Shown here: positions 7,826-14,456 of the stretch, piece by piece
How positions within the stretch are numbered: the first letter of the stretch is position 1
How the letters are laid out: each line of letters opens with the position of its first letter
Source: an uncultured Sinobacteraceae bacterium
Lineage (GTDB): Bacteria > Pseudomonadota > Gammaproteobacteria > Steroidobacterales > Steroidobacteraceae
Direction of reading: 5' to 3'
Length of the DNA: 17,092 nucleotides
Assembly (NCBI GenBank): GCA_937902995.1
Contig: CALEKY010000054.1
Location: 1-17,092, forward strand
The notes under the pieces: model-generated
Databases searched by the model: none
Told to the model about the DNA's origin: nothing
The model's input: the letters and a program-made list of their open reading frames with translations, nothing else
Translations under genes and position numbers: made by a program

Positions 7826-9085
7826 GTGATCGAGAACACGCCACGGTCGATTGAGCTGCAAAAGAAGCTGCGTGCGTTCTTCGACCAGTACATCTATCCG
7901 AACATGCGGACCTATCACGAGCAGCTGCTCGAAAACCGCAAGCGTGGCGAGCCGTTTGCGCCGCTTCCGCTCATCGAAGAGCTGAAGCCGAAGGCGCGGG
8001 CAGCGGGACTGTGGAATCTGTTTTTGCCGAAATCGTCGCGCGCACCTGAAGGCCTGTCGAACTTCGAATACGCGCCGTTGTGCGAAATCATGGGCCGGGT
8101 ACCGTGGTCCGCCGAAGTCTTCAATTGCTCGGCGCCCGATACCGGAAACATGGAAACCATCGAGCGCTACGGCACCGAAGCGCAGAAGGACGAGTGGTTG
8201 GAGCCATTGCTTGCCGGAAAGATTCGCAGCGCTTTCTTGATGACCGAGCCGGCCGTCGCTTCATCCGATGCGACGAACATCGAGTGCAGCATCCGTCGCG
8301 AGGGCGACGAATACGTGATCAACGGTCGAAAGTGGTGGTCGAGCGGTGCCAACGATCCGCGCTGCAAGCTCTTCATCGTCATGGGCAAGACCAATCCAGA
8401 GGCGCCGCGGCACAAACAGCAATCGATGATTCTGGTGCCGGCCGACGCGAAGGGAGTGCGAGTCGTGCGTGCCTTGCACGTGTTCGGTTACGACGATGCA
8501 CCGCATGGCCATGCCGAAGTGGAGCTCAACAACGTTCGGGTTCCTGTGTCGAACATTCTGCTCGGCGAAGGCCGGGGCTTCGAGATCGCACAAGGTCGCC
8601 TGGGTCCCGGCCGCATCCATCACTGTATGCGCTCGATCGGTGTGGCCGAGTATGCACTCGAACAGATGTGCAAGCGTTTGGTCAGCCGCGTCGCGTTCGG
8701 CCGGCCGATCGGCGAGCAATCGGTGTGGCACGAGCGCATCGCAGAGGCACGTTGCAGCATCGATCAGGCGCGCCTCATGGTGCTTCGCGCGGCCCACATG
8801 ATGGACACGGTGGGTAACAAGGTGGCACGTAAAGAGATCGCGATGATCAAGGTCATCGTGCCGAGCATGACCTTGCGCGTTCTCGATTGGGCAATCCAGG
8901 CGCACGGCGGCGCGGGTGTGTGTCAGGACTTCGAGCTGGCCCGTTTGTGGGCGAGTCAACGCACGTTGCGTTTGGCGGACGGACCCGATGAGGTTCACCG
9001 CAACGCCATTGCGAAACTCGAGCTGGCGCCGTATCTGGGTAAGTCGACCGATTCCGTGGAAATGCCGATCACGCGCGGGAGCTAA
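7826..9085 (+). CDS. Acyl-CoA dehydrogenase, ACAD10/11-like
   Basis: This 419-residue FAD enzyme should oxidise an acyl-CoA at the alpha-beta bond and pass electrons to ETF. The helical N-terminal domain covers about 1-130, the beta domain with AFLMTEPAVASSDATNI starts at 136, and the C-terminal helical domain from about 260 carries RVAFGRPIGEQ and the FAD-contacting IQAHGGAGVCQDFELARLW. Near the C-terminus LADGPDEVHRNAIAKLEL replaces the usual YEGT motif, so the catalytic Glu position of medium-chain enzymes is Asp385 here, as in the ACAD10/11 and FadE2-like group. Start: GTG at 7826, with GAGAGGGG about 7 bases before it. It stands alone, with no thiolase, hydratase or CoA ligase nearby. 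Members of this group act on branched or hydroxylated acyl-CoAs; the substrate here is unknown. Confidence 0.93.
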   Translation: MIENTPRSIELQKKLRAFFDQYIYPNMRTYHEQLLENRKRGEPFAPLPLIEELKPKARAAGLWNLFLPKSSRAPEGLSNFEYAPLCEIMGRVPWSAEVFNCSAPDTGNMETIERYGTEAQKDEWLEPLLAGKIRSAFLMTEPAVASSDATNIECSIRREGDEYVINGRKWWSSGANDPRCKLFIVMGKTNPEAPRHKQQSMILVPADAKGVRVVRALHVFGYDDAPHGHAEVELNNVRVPVSNILLGEGRGFEIAQGRLGPGRIHHCMRSIGVAEYALEQMCKRLVSRVAFGRPIGEQSVWHERIAEARCSIDQARLMVLRAAHMMDTVGNKVARKEIAMIKVIVPSMTLRVLDWAIQAHGGAGVCQDFELARLWASQRTLRLADGPDEVHRNAIAKLELAPYLGKSTDSVEMPITRGS

Positions 9086-9104
9086 GAGAGGCGAGCGGCG
9101 AAGT

Positions 9105-9121
9105 ATCGGGCGAAGCCCGAT
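9105..9121 (+). terminator. Short perfect hairpin after the acyl-CoA dehydrogenase
   Basis: ATCGGGC (9105-9111) and GCCCGAT (9115-9121) form a perfect 7-bp stem with a 3-base loop, 19 bases after the stop codon. TCTCTT follows, so the U-rich tail is weak. It may stabilise the 3' end or act together with the larger hairpin downstream. Confidence 0.4.
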
Positions 9122-9165
9122 CTCTTCGAGTCTCACCTGAAGACCGACGACGAACTTGGGCTAGG

Positions 9166-9197
9166 GCTCGTCCCCAACGAGGGGACGAGCGTCTGTT
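9166..9197. terminator. Strong hairpin between convergent genes
   Basis: GCTCGTCCCC (9166-9175) and GGGGACGAGC (9181-9190) form a perfect 10-bp GC-rich stem with a 5-base loop, followed by GTCTGTTT on the plus strand. It sits between the acyl-CoA dehydrogenase and the convergent lipoprotein gene. It suits termination on the plus strand and may also work on the minus strand, although there is no T-run on that side. Confidence 0.65.
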
Positions 9198-9217
9198 TGG
9201 AAGCGTGTTCGATTTCA

Positions 9218-9604
9218 TCAGAGCGGTACGCAGCTTGCGGTCTTGAGTACCGTTGCCTGCTGGGTACGCTCGCGAATCAGCACGCATTGTTCGCCGCGCT
9301 TGACCAGTCGAAACATCGCGGGCGGCTCTCGCTCGCGAACTTCGATGCGCCTCCCTGAGCTGTCGCGCAGAGGGTTTCGTTCGATGATCAGTGTGCTGTC
9401 GCGCGTTAGGGCATCGTCGGCGAGCGTCACGGGTGCTCCGAACATGTCCTCCACGACACGCTTGAGCTCCGCACGCGACTCAGGCGTCGGCGCCGCAATC
9501 AGTGCGGGAGTATCTTCGGGCGTGCCTGTCGCGGTCGTGCAGGATGCGACGACCGCTGATGCGACGCACACGGCGAGCGTGCGATACGGCGCGAGCGAGG
9601 TCAT
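9218..9604 (-). CDS. Small predicted outer-membrane lipoprotein of unknown function
   Basis: This 128-residue protein has a lipoprotein signal peptide: a charged start, a hydrophobic core TLAVCVASAVVA, and a lipobox VASC with the lipidated Cys at residue 22. The next residues are Thr-Thr, not Asp, which favours outer-membrane sorting. The mature part is polar, with MFGAPVTLADDALTRDSTLIIE and two later cysteines (in EQCVLIRE and TASCVPL) that could form a disulfide. I recognise no named domain. The ATG at 9604 overlaps the TGA of the decayed S41 peptidase gene as ATGA. There is no clear ribosome binding site, so the gene probably relied on translational coupling to the peptidase, and decay of that gene may affect its expression. 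An in-frame start at 9718 would remove the signal peptide from the N-terminus and is unlikely. Confidence 0.75.
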   Translation of the reverse strand: MTSLAPYRTLAVCVASAVVASCTTATGTPEDTPALIAAPTPESRAELKRVVEDMFGAPVTLADDALTRDSTLIIERNPLRDSSGRRIEVREREPPAMFRLVKRGEQCVLIRERTQQATVLKTASCVPL

Positions 9605-10545
9605 GGGATCGCGTCGCGCATCAAGCGGATTTCCCGATACGCAGGTCGAGCGATTTTCGGCTCCTCGACAGCGCCGCCCGGCTTGAATCGACCGAGTCCT
9701 GCCGGCGGGAGCGAGCACTGTCCGCTCATTCGATAGTCGAGCGCCACCGAAAGGATGCGTTCGTCGGGATCGCCGAGCTCATGTGTCAGATCGTCGGCTA
9801 CCGAGCAGCCCGGAACGGGTTCGCCGCGGTTGAACTGGGTATTGTTGGGCGAGAAGCCGTCGGTGTAATCGCCGTGGCGTCATTGACGCCTTTGAACTGC
9901 ACGGAGAAGTAAGTCGTACCGCAGTTGTCGAACGGGTAAAACCCGTACGGTTTGCCGCAAGTCGTCGTGCCTATCTGAATCACCTCGACACCAACCCCGC
10001 GCAGACCGTCGTACAGCACCCGGACTTCGCGAGGCGGTCGGCTGCTCACGACCAGCAATTGCGCACCGTAACCCGCCGTCACGCCGGACTGGCTGAACGA
10101 CTCCCATTCGTCGGTCGGCCAGGTGAAATGAAATTTGTCCTTCGGCTGCCCAGACGGTGTGGTTTGCGTCGTCTTCAGCAGGTCGAAGTAATCGAGCGGA
10201 TTCGAGTAGAGCGCCGGATTCCTGTCGACGACCTCGTCGTACCAGAGGTACAGCTCGTTCGTCCAAGAGCGAAGCCAGTTGTTCTCCGCCTACTGAGCCC
10301 TGGCGATCAGGATACGGACGGCCTTGCGAGTTCACGCCAGTTCGGGGTCTGGCGCATTGGTCTTGGAATTGCGACGACGGGAGGAATACGCCGGGTGTCC
10401 AGTTGCTGTTGTTTGGAGGGGGAGTGCTGACGAAAGAGTTGCTCGGATCGCCGCCCCCGCCGCCGCACGCACCAAGACACGCAAGCGCGATCGCGCAGCC
10501 GACGCTCCGGGCCCACTTTCCTTCGAATCGATCACCTGCTGCCAT
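9601..10545 (-). pseudogene. Decayed S41-family (C-terminal processing type) lipoprotein peptidase
   Basis: Recognisable pieces of one S41 peptidase lie in order but in different frames. First comes a lipoprotein start with GGGGG after Cys27 (lipobox LGAC), then ARPRTG and PYPDRQGS, read from the ATG at 10545 (AAGGAG 6 bases upstream). Near 10285-10297 the frame changes: NWLRSWTNELYLWYDEV, PSGQPKDKFHFTWPTDEW and SGVTAGYGAQ continue in a frame closed upstream by a TAG at 10290-10292. Near 10005-10013 the text jumps from PPREVRVLYD to GLRGVGVEVIQIGTTTCGKP. Intact relatives carry some 200 or more residues there, including the PDZ region and catalytic serine. Near 9872-9880 the frame returns to the first, giving GDYTDGFSPNN, CSVADDLTHELGDPDER and a stop at 9601-9603. 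The comparison with relatives is from memory. The protein cannot be an active protease. Confidence 0.8.
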
Positions 10546-10836
10546 TCCATGCTCCTTGGTGTGGTGAAGTTTTCGCGCTTTGCACCGTAAGGAGGCGATC
10601 CGAGCCAAGCTAGTGCGCGAATGGGCAGAGAGCTACGCTCAAAGGCGCGGGCTCGGAGCGGATTGATTGGCGTATAGTGATCGCGCCGTCGCGACCGTGC
10701 TCTCGAGACTGAGTCGACCAGTCGTTGAGCATCGTCATCCCGCGTCCTTAGGCCGACTGGCTCGAAACTGCGACAGTGAGTGGATGACAAGCGCTTCGGT
10801 GGCCGTTCGTAGGCGGACTGAACGCAGCAAATGGCT
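10546..10836. other. Gene-free stretch upstream of the min operon
   Basis: With the minC promoter and leader this makes about 400 bases without a clear gene (10546-10949). It must contain the original promoter of the S41 peptidase on the minus strand, but I cannot point to one. A perfect Shine-Dalgarno-like TAAGGAGG at 10588-10595 is followed by no start codon at a usable distance. I see no RNA gene or repeat. Confidence 0.4.
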
Positions 10837-10865
10837 CTGACATCGCGCGATTCTCCCGCTAAACT
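10837..10865 (+). promoter_or_regulatory. Predicted sigma-70 promoter of minCDE
   Basis: CTGACA (10837-10842, five of six -35 consensus bases) and TAAACT (10860-10865, four of six -10 bases) are separated by exactly 17 bases. The expected transcript start is near 10872, giving minC a leader of about 78 bases. Both spacing and position favour a real promoter. Confidence 0.6.
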
Positions 10866-10929
10866 CCGCACCCGAGAACGACACGGCTTCACTCGGTGAA
10901 GCGTGTTGCTTCGAGCTTGGGGAGCAACG

Positions 10930-10953
10930 ATGAAAAGAATGCGTCGGCGATGA
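10930..10953 (+). CDS. Seven-codon leader ORF overlapping the minC start
   Basis: An ATG at 10930 follows GGGGAG (10919-10924) by 5 bases, the best ribosome binding site in the area. It encodes only MKRMRRR before a TGA at 10951-10953, which overlaps the minC ATG (10950-10952) as ATGA. The minC ATG has no good site of its own. This may be a coupling leader peptide, or a chance ORF. The strongly basic peptide has no known counterpart that I can name. Confidence 0.4.
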   Translation: MKRMRRR

Positions 10954-11681
10954 GCAAGCCAGCCACCAGCGCCCGCGAAATAGCTTGTGAAATTCGCTTC
11001 GGCCAGGTTGGCATGGCTCAGGTGCGCCTGCGAACGCTCGATGCCAACGAGGTGCGCGATGAGCTCGCCGCCCGTGTCGCGACCGCTCCTCAGATGTTCG
11101 AACGCACGGCTGTGTGTCTCGACCTCAGCGCCTTGGATAAAGAACCCGATATCGGCGAACTGCGTGCCGTGCTCGATGCGGTCAGGCAGGCGGGGATGTA
11201 TCCCGTCGGACTCGCGCACGGGACATCGACGGTCGATGCGTTGGCGCGCTCGCTCGACCTGCCGGTGCTCACTCAATTCCGAGTACAGCCGCGCACCGCG
11301 CCGACTCCCGTCGAGCGGAAGCCGACACCCGAGCCGGCTGCGTTCATGAATCCAACCTTGATGCACCACCAGCCGGTGCGTTCGGGTCAACGCGTCTACG
11401 CCCGCCACCGGGACTTGGTCGTTACGAGCGTTGTGGGTGCGGGTGCGGAGGTCATGGCCGACGGCTGCGTACATATTTATGGCGCCCTGCGTGGGCGGGC
11501 TGCCGCAGGCGTCGGCGGAGAGGTGACCGCGCGAGTTTTCTGCCAAGAGTTTCACGCCGAGCTGATTTCCATTGCGGGCGTGTTCCGGGTGTTCGAAACG
11601 ATTCCTCCGGAGCTTGCCGGCAAGCCCGTGCAGGCATGGTTGGACGGGGACGATTTGAAGCTGGCGCGGGTGGGCGCGTAA
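10950..11681 (+). CDS. minC: Septum site-determining protein MinC
   Basis: MinC inhibits FtsZ polymerisation and is carried to the membrane at the cell poles by MinD, keeping the division ring at midcell. This copy has 243 residues. The N-terminal FtsZ-inhibiting domain spans about 5-105 (EIRFGQVGMAQVRLRTL, ERTAVCLDLSAL, AGMYPVGLAHGT). A proline-rich linker (TPVERKPTPEPAAF) follows, then the C-terminal beta-helix domain that dimerises and binds MinD, with PVRSGQRVYAR, GAGAEVMADGCVHIYGALRG and FCQEFHAELISIAGVF. The ATG at 10950 gives the normal N-terminus. A GTG at 10896 in frame would add 18 residues without a ribosome binding site. minD follows after 79 bases and minE after that, the usual order. 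Confidence 0.95.
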   Translation: MSKPATSAREIACEIRFGQVGMAQVRLRTLDANEVRDELAARVATAPQMFERTAVCLDLSALDKEPDIGELRAVLDAVRQAGMYPVGLAHGTSTVDALARSLDLPVLTQFRVQPRTAPTPVERKPTPEPAAFMNPTLMHHQPVRSGQRVYARHRDLVVTSVVGAGAEVMADGCVHIYGALRGRAAAGVGGEVTARVFCQEFHAELISIAGVFRVFETIPPELAGKPVQAWLDGDDLKLARVGA

Positions 11682-11760
11682 TGGCAACGAGAAGCGCCCG
11701 CGCCGTCAGTTGTAGCGGCCAAGTCATCGTGGCCAAAGCCATTCTTCAGGAGTTGCTCCA

Positions 11761-12573
11761 TTGACCGAGATCATCGTCGTTACATCGGGCAAAGGAGGCG
11801 TCGGTAAGACGACGACCTCTGCGAGCCTGTCGTGCGGACTTGCCCGCCGCGGCAAGAAGGTCGCAGTCATCGATTTCGACATCGGCCTGCGCAATCTCGA
11901 CCTGGTAATGGGATGCGAGCGCCGCGTCGTGTACGACTTCGTGAACGTGATTCACGGCGACTGCACGCTCAAACAAGCGCTGATCAAGGACAAGCGCCTC
12001 GATTCGCTGTTCATCCTGGCGGCCTCCCAGACGCGCGACAAGGATGCGCTTTCGGTCGAAGGCGTGAAGAAGGTGCTCGATGAGCTGACCGAAGACGGCT
12101 TCGACTACATCATTTGCGATTCGCCTGCGGGCATCGAAAAGGGTGCGCATCTGGCGATGTATTTCGCCGACCGTGCGATCGTCGTCGTCAATCCGGAAGT
12201 CTCGTCGGTCCGCGACTCCGACCGCATCCTCGGGTTGCTCGCCAGCAAGACACAGAAGGCGGAGAAGGGCGAAGGTTCGGTCAAGGAGCATTTGCTACTG
12301 ACGCGCTACAGCCCGCGCCGCGTCGCCGCCGGGGAAATGATGAGCGTCGACGACGTGAAGGAAATCTTGGGCATCGATGTGATCGGCGTGATTCCGGAGT
12401 CTCCGGATGTCCTGTCCGCCTCGAATGCGGGTACGCCCGTCATCCTGCAGGAGAACAGCGACGCTGCTCGTGCTTACGAAGACGCGGTCGGGCGGCTGCT
12501 CGGCGAGACCATTCCGTTGCGCTTCCTCGAAGAGCCGAAGAAGGGGTTCTTCGCTCGGGTCTTCGGAGGTTGA
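11761..12573 (+). CDS. minD: Septum site-determining ATPase MinD
   Basis: MinD is a deviant-Walker ParA-type ATPase that dimerises on the membrane with ATP, recruits MinC, and is released when MinE triggers hydrolysis. This 270-residue copy has the deviant P-loop GKGGVGKT at 10-17 (signature Lys11 and Lys16), the acidic VIDFDIGLRNLDLVMG from residue 36 (Asp38, Asp40), and CDSPAGIEKGA in the Walker B/switch II region. The C-terminal amphipathic membrane-targeting helix is present (FLEEPKKGFFARVFGG). The start is TTG at 11761, preceded by CAGGAG about 8 bases upstream; an ATG start in that frame would truncate the P-loop. The unusual start codon may help set the MinC:MinD ratio. minE begins 2 bases after the stop. 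Confidence 0.98.
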   Translation: MTEIIVVTSGKGGVGKTTTSASLSCGLARRGKKVAVIDFDIGLRNLDLVMGCERRVVYDFVNVIHGDCTLKQALIKDKRLDSLFILAASQTRDKDALSVEGVKKVLDELTEDGFDYIICDSPAGIEKGAHLAMYFADRAIVVVNPEVSSVRDSDRILGLLASKTQKAEKGEGSVKEHLLLTRYSPRRVAAGEMMSVDDVKEILGIDVIGVIPESPDVLSASNAGTPVILQENSDAARAYEDAVGRLLGETIPLRFLEEPKKGFFARVFGG

Positions 12574-12575
12574 TC

Positions 12576-12842
12576 ATGGGCTTGCTAGCATTTTTCAAAC
12601 GCCAACCTAAGACCGCGAGCATTGCGAAAGAGCGTCTGCGCATCATCGTTGCGCAGGAGCGCTCGCAGCGCGGCGGACCCGATTACCTGCCGCTGCTCCG
12701 CCGCGAGCTGTTGGAGGTCATCCGCAAGTACGTGAACGTCGACCCGGATGCGATCGTCGTGACGGTCGAGAAGGAAGACGGGCACGAAGTGCTGGAGCTT
12801 TCGGTCGCGTTGCCGGAGAAAAACGCGCAGCCGGCGGGCTGA
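12576..12842 (+). CDS. minE: Cell division topological specificity factor MinE
   Basis: MinE stimulates MinD ATPase and drives the pole-to-pole oscillation of MinCD. The 88-residue length is normal. The N-terminal membrane-binding segment (MGLLAFFKRQPK) is followed by the MinD-contacting helix/strand ERLRIIVAQERSQR at about 19-32. The C-terminal dimerisation domain LPLLRRELLEVIRKYVNVDP and IVVTVEKEDGHEVLELSVALP completes it. The ATG at 12576 has GGAGGT about 7 bases upstream, inside the end of minD, which ends 2 bases earlier; translation is almost certainly coupled. A GC-rich terminator hairpin follows about 40 bases after the stop, closing the operon. Confidence 0.97.
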   Translation: MGLLAFFKRQPKTASIAKERLRIIVAQERSQRGGPDYLPLLRRELLEVIRKYVNVDPDAIVVTVEKEDGHEVLELSVALPEKNAQPAG

Positions 12843-12881
12843 GCGATCCGGGCTGTAGGCTCTAGGCGGAGGCTGCAGGTA

Positions 12882-12900
12882 GCGCGGGCCCGCGCCTTTT
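12882..12900 (+). terminator. Rho-independent terminator of the min operon
   Basis: A perfect 14-base palindrome, GCGCG (12882-12886), GGCC loop, CGCGC (12891-12895), is followed by C and TTTT (12897-12900). It is short but very GC-rich, and lies about 40 bases after the minE stop. Confidence 0.6.
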
Positions 12901-12993
12901 CAGGTTGAGCTGAAGGCAGGCGTGCGCGCGGAGATCATCGTTCGGCGCCTCTCTTCCATCTGTGAGAGGAAGGACTTGAAACATGGGGCAAGT

Positions 12994-13016
12994 GCGTGAG
13001 GCCTCAAACCTCACGC
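12994..13016 (-). terminator. Hairpin downstream of the PilZ gene
   Basis: GCGTGAGG (12994-13001) and CCTCACGC (13009-13016) form a perfect 8-bp stem with a 7-base loop. A further GGGGC/GCCCC pairing is possible across a bulge. It lies 22 bases beyond the PilZ stop on the minus strand. There is no T-run, so termination is likely but not certain, and it may work from both sides. Confidence 0.45.
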
Positions 13017-13038
13017 CCCGAACCCCAAGCCTTTGCGG

Positions 13039-13317
13039 TTACCTCGTCCCCGTCAGGCTTTCCATCATCAGGCCGGTGCCGCCGCGAGAGACATGGGCCA
13101 CGATGGCCGTGCGACGATGGATCTTCGTCACCACACCCAGGTTGATCGCAAACGCCAACTGAACGGTCGTGCCCTTCTTCAACCCGAGATTCTCGGTTTC
13201 GATGAAGACGCCGTTCGCGCTCAAGTTACGCGCTCGGCACAATTTGCCCTTGCGACCTGGAATCGAAACGTAAACGGCAGTGCGTGCGCGATGACGAGTG
13301 TGGAGGCGTCGCTCCAT
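13039..13317 (-). CDS. Stand-alone PilZ-domain protein (predicted c-di-GMP receptor)
   Basis: PilZ domains bind cyclic di-GMP through an N-terminal RxxxR and a later (D/N)xSxxG motif. This 92-residue protein is a single PilZ domain. Seen are an Arg-rich start ERRLHTRHRARTAVYV that supplies RxxxR-type spacing, and ARNLSANGVFIET near residues 34-46, where NLSANG fits NxSxxG. The rest is beta strands typical of the barrel. The start is the ATG at 13317, with a GGGG site about 7 bases upstream; a TTG two codons earlier is possible. It is divergent from the dehydratase gene. A GGDEF protein lies about 2 kb away, so maker and sensor of the same messenger may both be encoded here, but no direct link is shown. 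The target process is unknown. Confidence 0.82.
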   Translation of the reverse strand: MERRLHTRHRARTAVYVSIPGRKGKLCRARNLSANGVFIETENLGLKKGTTVQLAFAINLGVVTKIHRRTAIVAHVSRGGTGLMMESLTGTR

Positions 13318-13366
13318 AGTCAAACCCCGAACGGTCTCAATCGTTTTTGTTCACGAGCGCCAATTT

Positions 13367-13404
13367 GCGGCTGGACAGCAGCCGCGGTTGCATTATGCCG
13401 CGGC
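13367..13404 (+). promoter_or_regulatory. Overlapping alternative hairpins upstream of the dehydratase gene
   Basis: GCGGCTG (13367-13373) can pair with CAGCCGC (13379-13385). Alternatively GCCGCGG (13381-13387) can pair with CCGCGGC (13398-13404). The two 7-bp stems share bases 13381-13385, so only one can form at a time. This resembles an attenuator or switch in a leader RNA, but no promoter in front of it is certain and no T-run follows. It may equally be a DNA operator region for the divergent PilZ gene. Confidence 0.3.
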
Positions 13405-13481
13405 GAATTAGTACTGCGAAGTCCGAGTTTTGGATGTTATGTCGCAACAAATCGGTATCTGCCGACGCGTGGGTCACATCG

Positions 13482-14453
13482 ATGATCGAGCCGTTGTCGC
13501 TTTCGGAAATTAGCGAGGCCTCACGTGCGCTTGCCGCGCGAATCGTACGTACGCCGGTTCACGTACTACGCTCGCCTGAGATCGACGGTGCGCTCGGCTC
13601 GCATACGACGGTGTACGCGAAGCTCGAGCTGCTCCAACACACCGGGACGTTCAAGGCTCGCGGCGCGTTGCTCAATGCGTTGGCTTTGACCGACGAGCAG
13701 CGTGCGAGGGGCGTCACCGCGATCAGTGCCGGCAATCACGCGATCGCGACGGCGTTCGCCGCACGCGAAGTCGGAACGCACGCGAAGGTCGTGATGATTG
13801 CTACGGCCAATCCCTTGCGGATCGAGTTGTGCAAAGCGTTCGGCGCAGAAATCGAGCTTGCCGCCGATGCGCATGCCGGCTTCGAGCGTGTTCGCGAGAT
13901 CGAGGCGGAGGGACGCACGCTCATTCATCCGTTCGAAGGGCGCACGACGGCGCTCGGCACGGCGACGCTCGGGATGGAGCTTTGCGAGCTGGTTCCGGAC
14001 TTGGATGCGGTTATCGTTCCGATCGGCGGAGGAGGGCTGTGCGCAGGTGTTTCATCGGCGGTGAAATTGTTATCGCCCGGCTGCGAGGTTATCGGTGTCG
14101 AACCCGAAGGCGCCGATAGCATGCATCGCAGCTTTGCGGCTGGAGAGCCGAGGTCCATCGAGCGGGTCGCGACGATTGCCGACAGTCTCGGCGCGCCGTA
14201 CGCATTGCCGTTCTCGTTCGAGCTCTGTCGCCGCAACGTCGACCGACTCGTTCTGGTCAGCGATGCGGAGCTGCGATCGGCGATGCGAGTATTGCTGCGG
14301 ACGGCGAAGCTCGCCGTGGAGCCGGCGGGTGCGGCATCGACTGCCGCATTGCTGGGGCCGTTGCGGGACCACTTGCGGGGCAAGCGCGTCGCCGTCATCG
14401 TGTGCGGCAGCAACATCGATGCGCAAAGCTACGCACAACTGATCGCGGAGTGA
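13482..14453 (+). CDS. PLP-dependent threonine/serine dehydratase (fold type II)
   Basis: This 323-residue enzyme should deaminate threonine (to 2-oxobutyrate) or serine (to pyruvate) using PLP. The Schiff-base lysine is Lys58 in HTGTFKARGALLN. SAGNHA at 82-87 contacts the substrate carboxylate, and the phosphate-binding glycine loop is GGGGL at 182-186. It lacks the C-terminal ACT-type regulatory domain of biosynthetic IlvA, so it is the short catabolic type, without isoleucine feedback. In place of the usual GNHAQ it has GNHAI. Serine racemase and hydroxyaspartate dehydratase share this fold and cannot be excluded. The ATG at 13482 gives the family N-terminus, with a weak ribosome binding site; the frame is open 45 codons further upstream. 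murI starts 3 bases after the stop, so the two are very likely one transcript. Confidence 0.88.
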   Translation: MIEPLSLSEISEASRALAARIVRTPVHVLRSPEIDGALGSHTTVYAKLELLQHTGTFKARGALLNALALTDEQRARGVTAISAGNHAIATAFAAREVGTHAKVVMIATANPLRIELCKAFGAEIELAADAHAGFERVREIEAEGRTLIHPFEGRTTALGTATLGMELCELVPDLDAVIVPIGGGGLCAGVSSAVKLLSPGCEVIGVEPEGADSMHRSFAAGEPRSIERVATIADSLGAPYALPFSFELCRRNVDRLVLVSDAELRSAMRVLLRTAKLAVEPAGAASTAALLGPLRDHLRGKRVAVIVCGSNIDAQSYAQLIAE

Positions 14454-14456
14454 CGT

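Noticed and set aside
10588..10595. Perfect Shine-Dalgarno-like TAAGGAGG
   Set aside because: No start codon lies 4-12 bases downstream, and the next ATG is about 25 bases away with a short frame of no quality.
10332..11687. A 451-codon minus-strand open frame opposite minC
   Set aside because: It is antisense to minC, low in complexity and rich in Arg/Ser/His with no domain, and runs through the promoter region. It is a GC-rich shadow frame.
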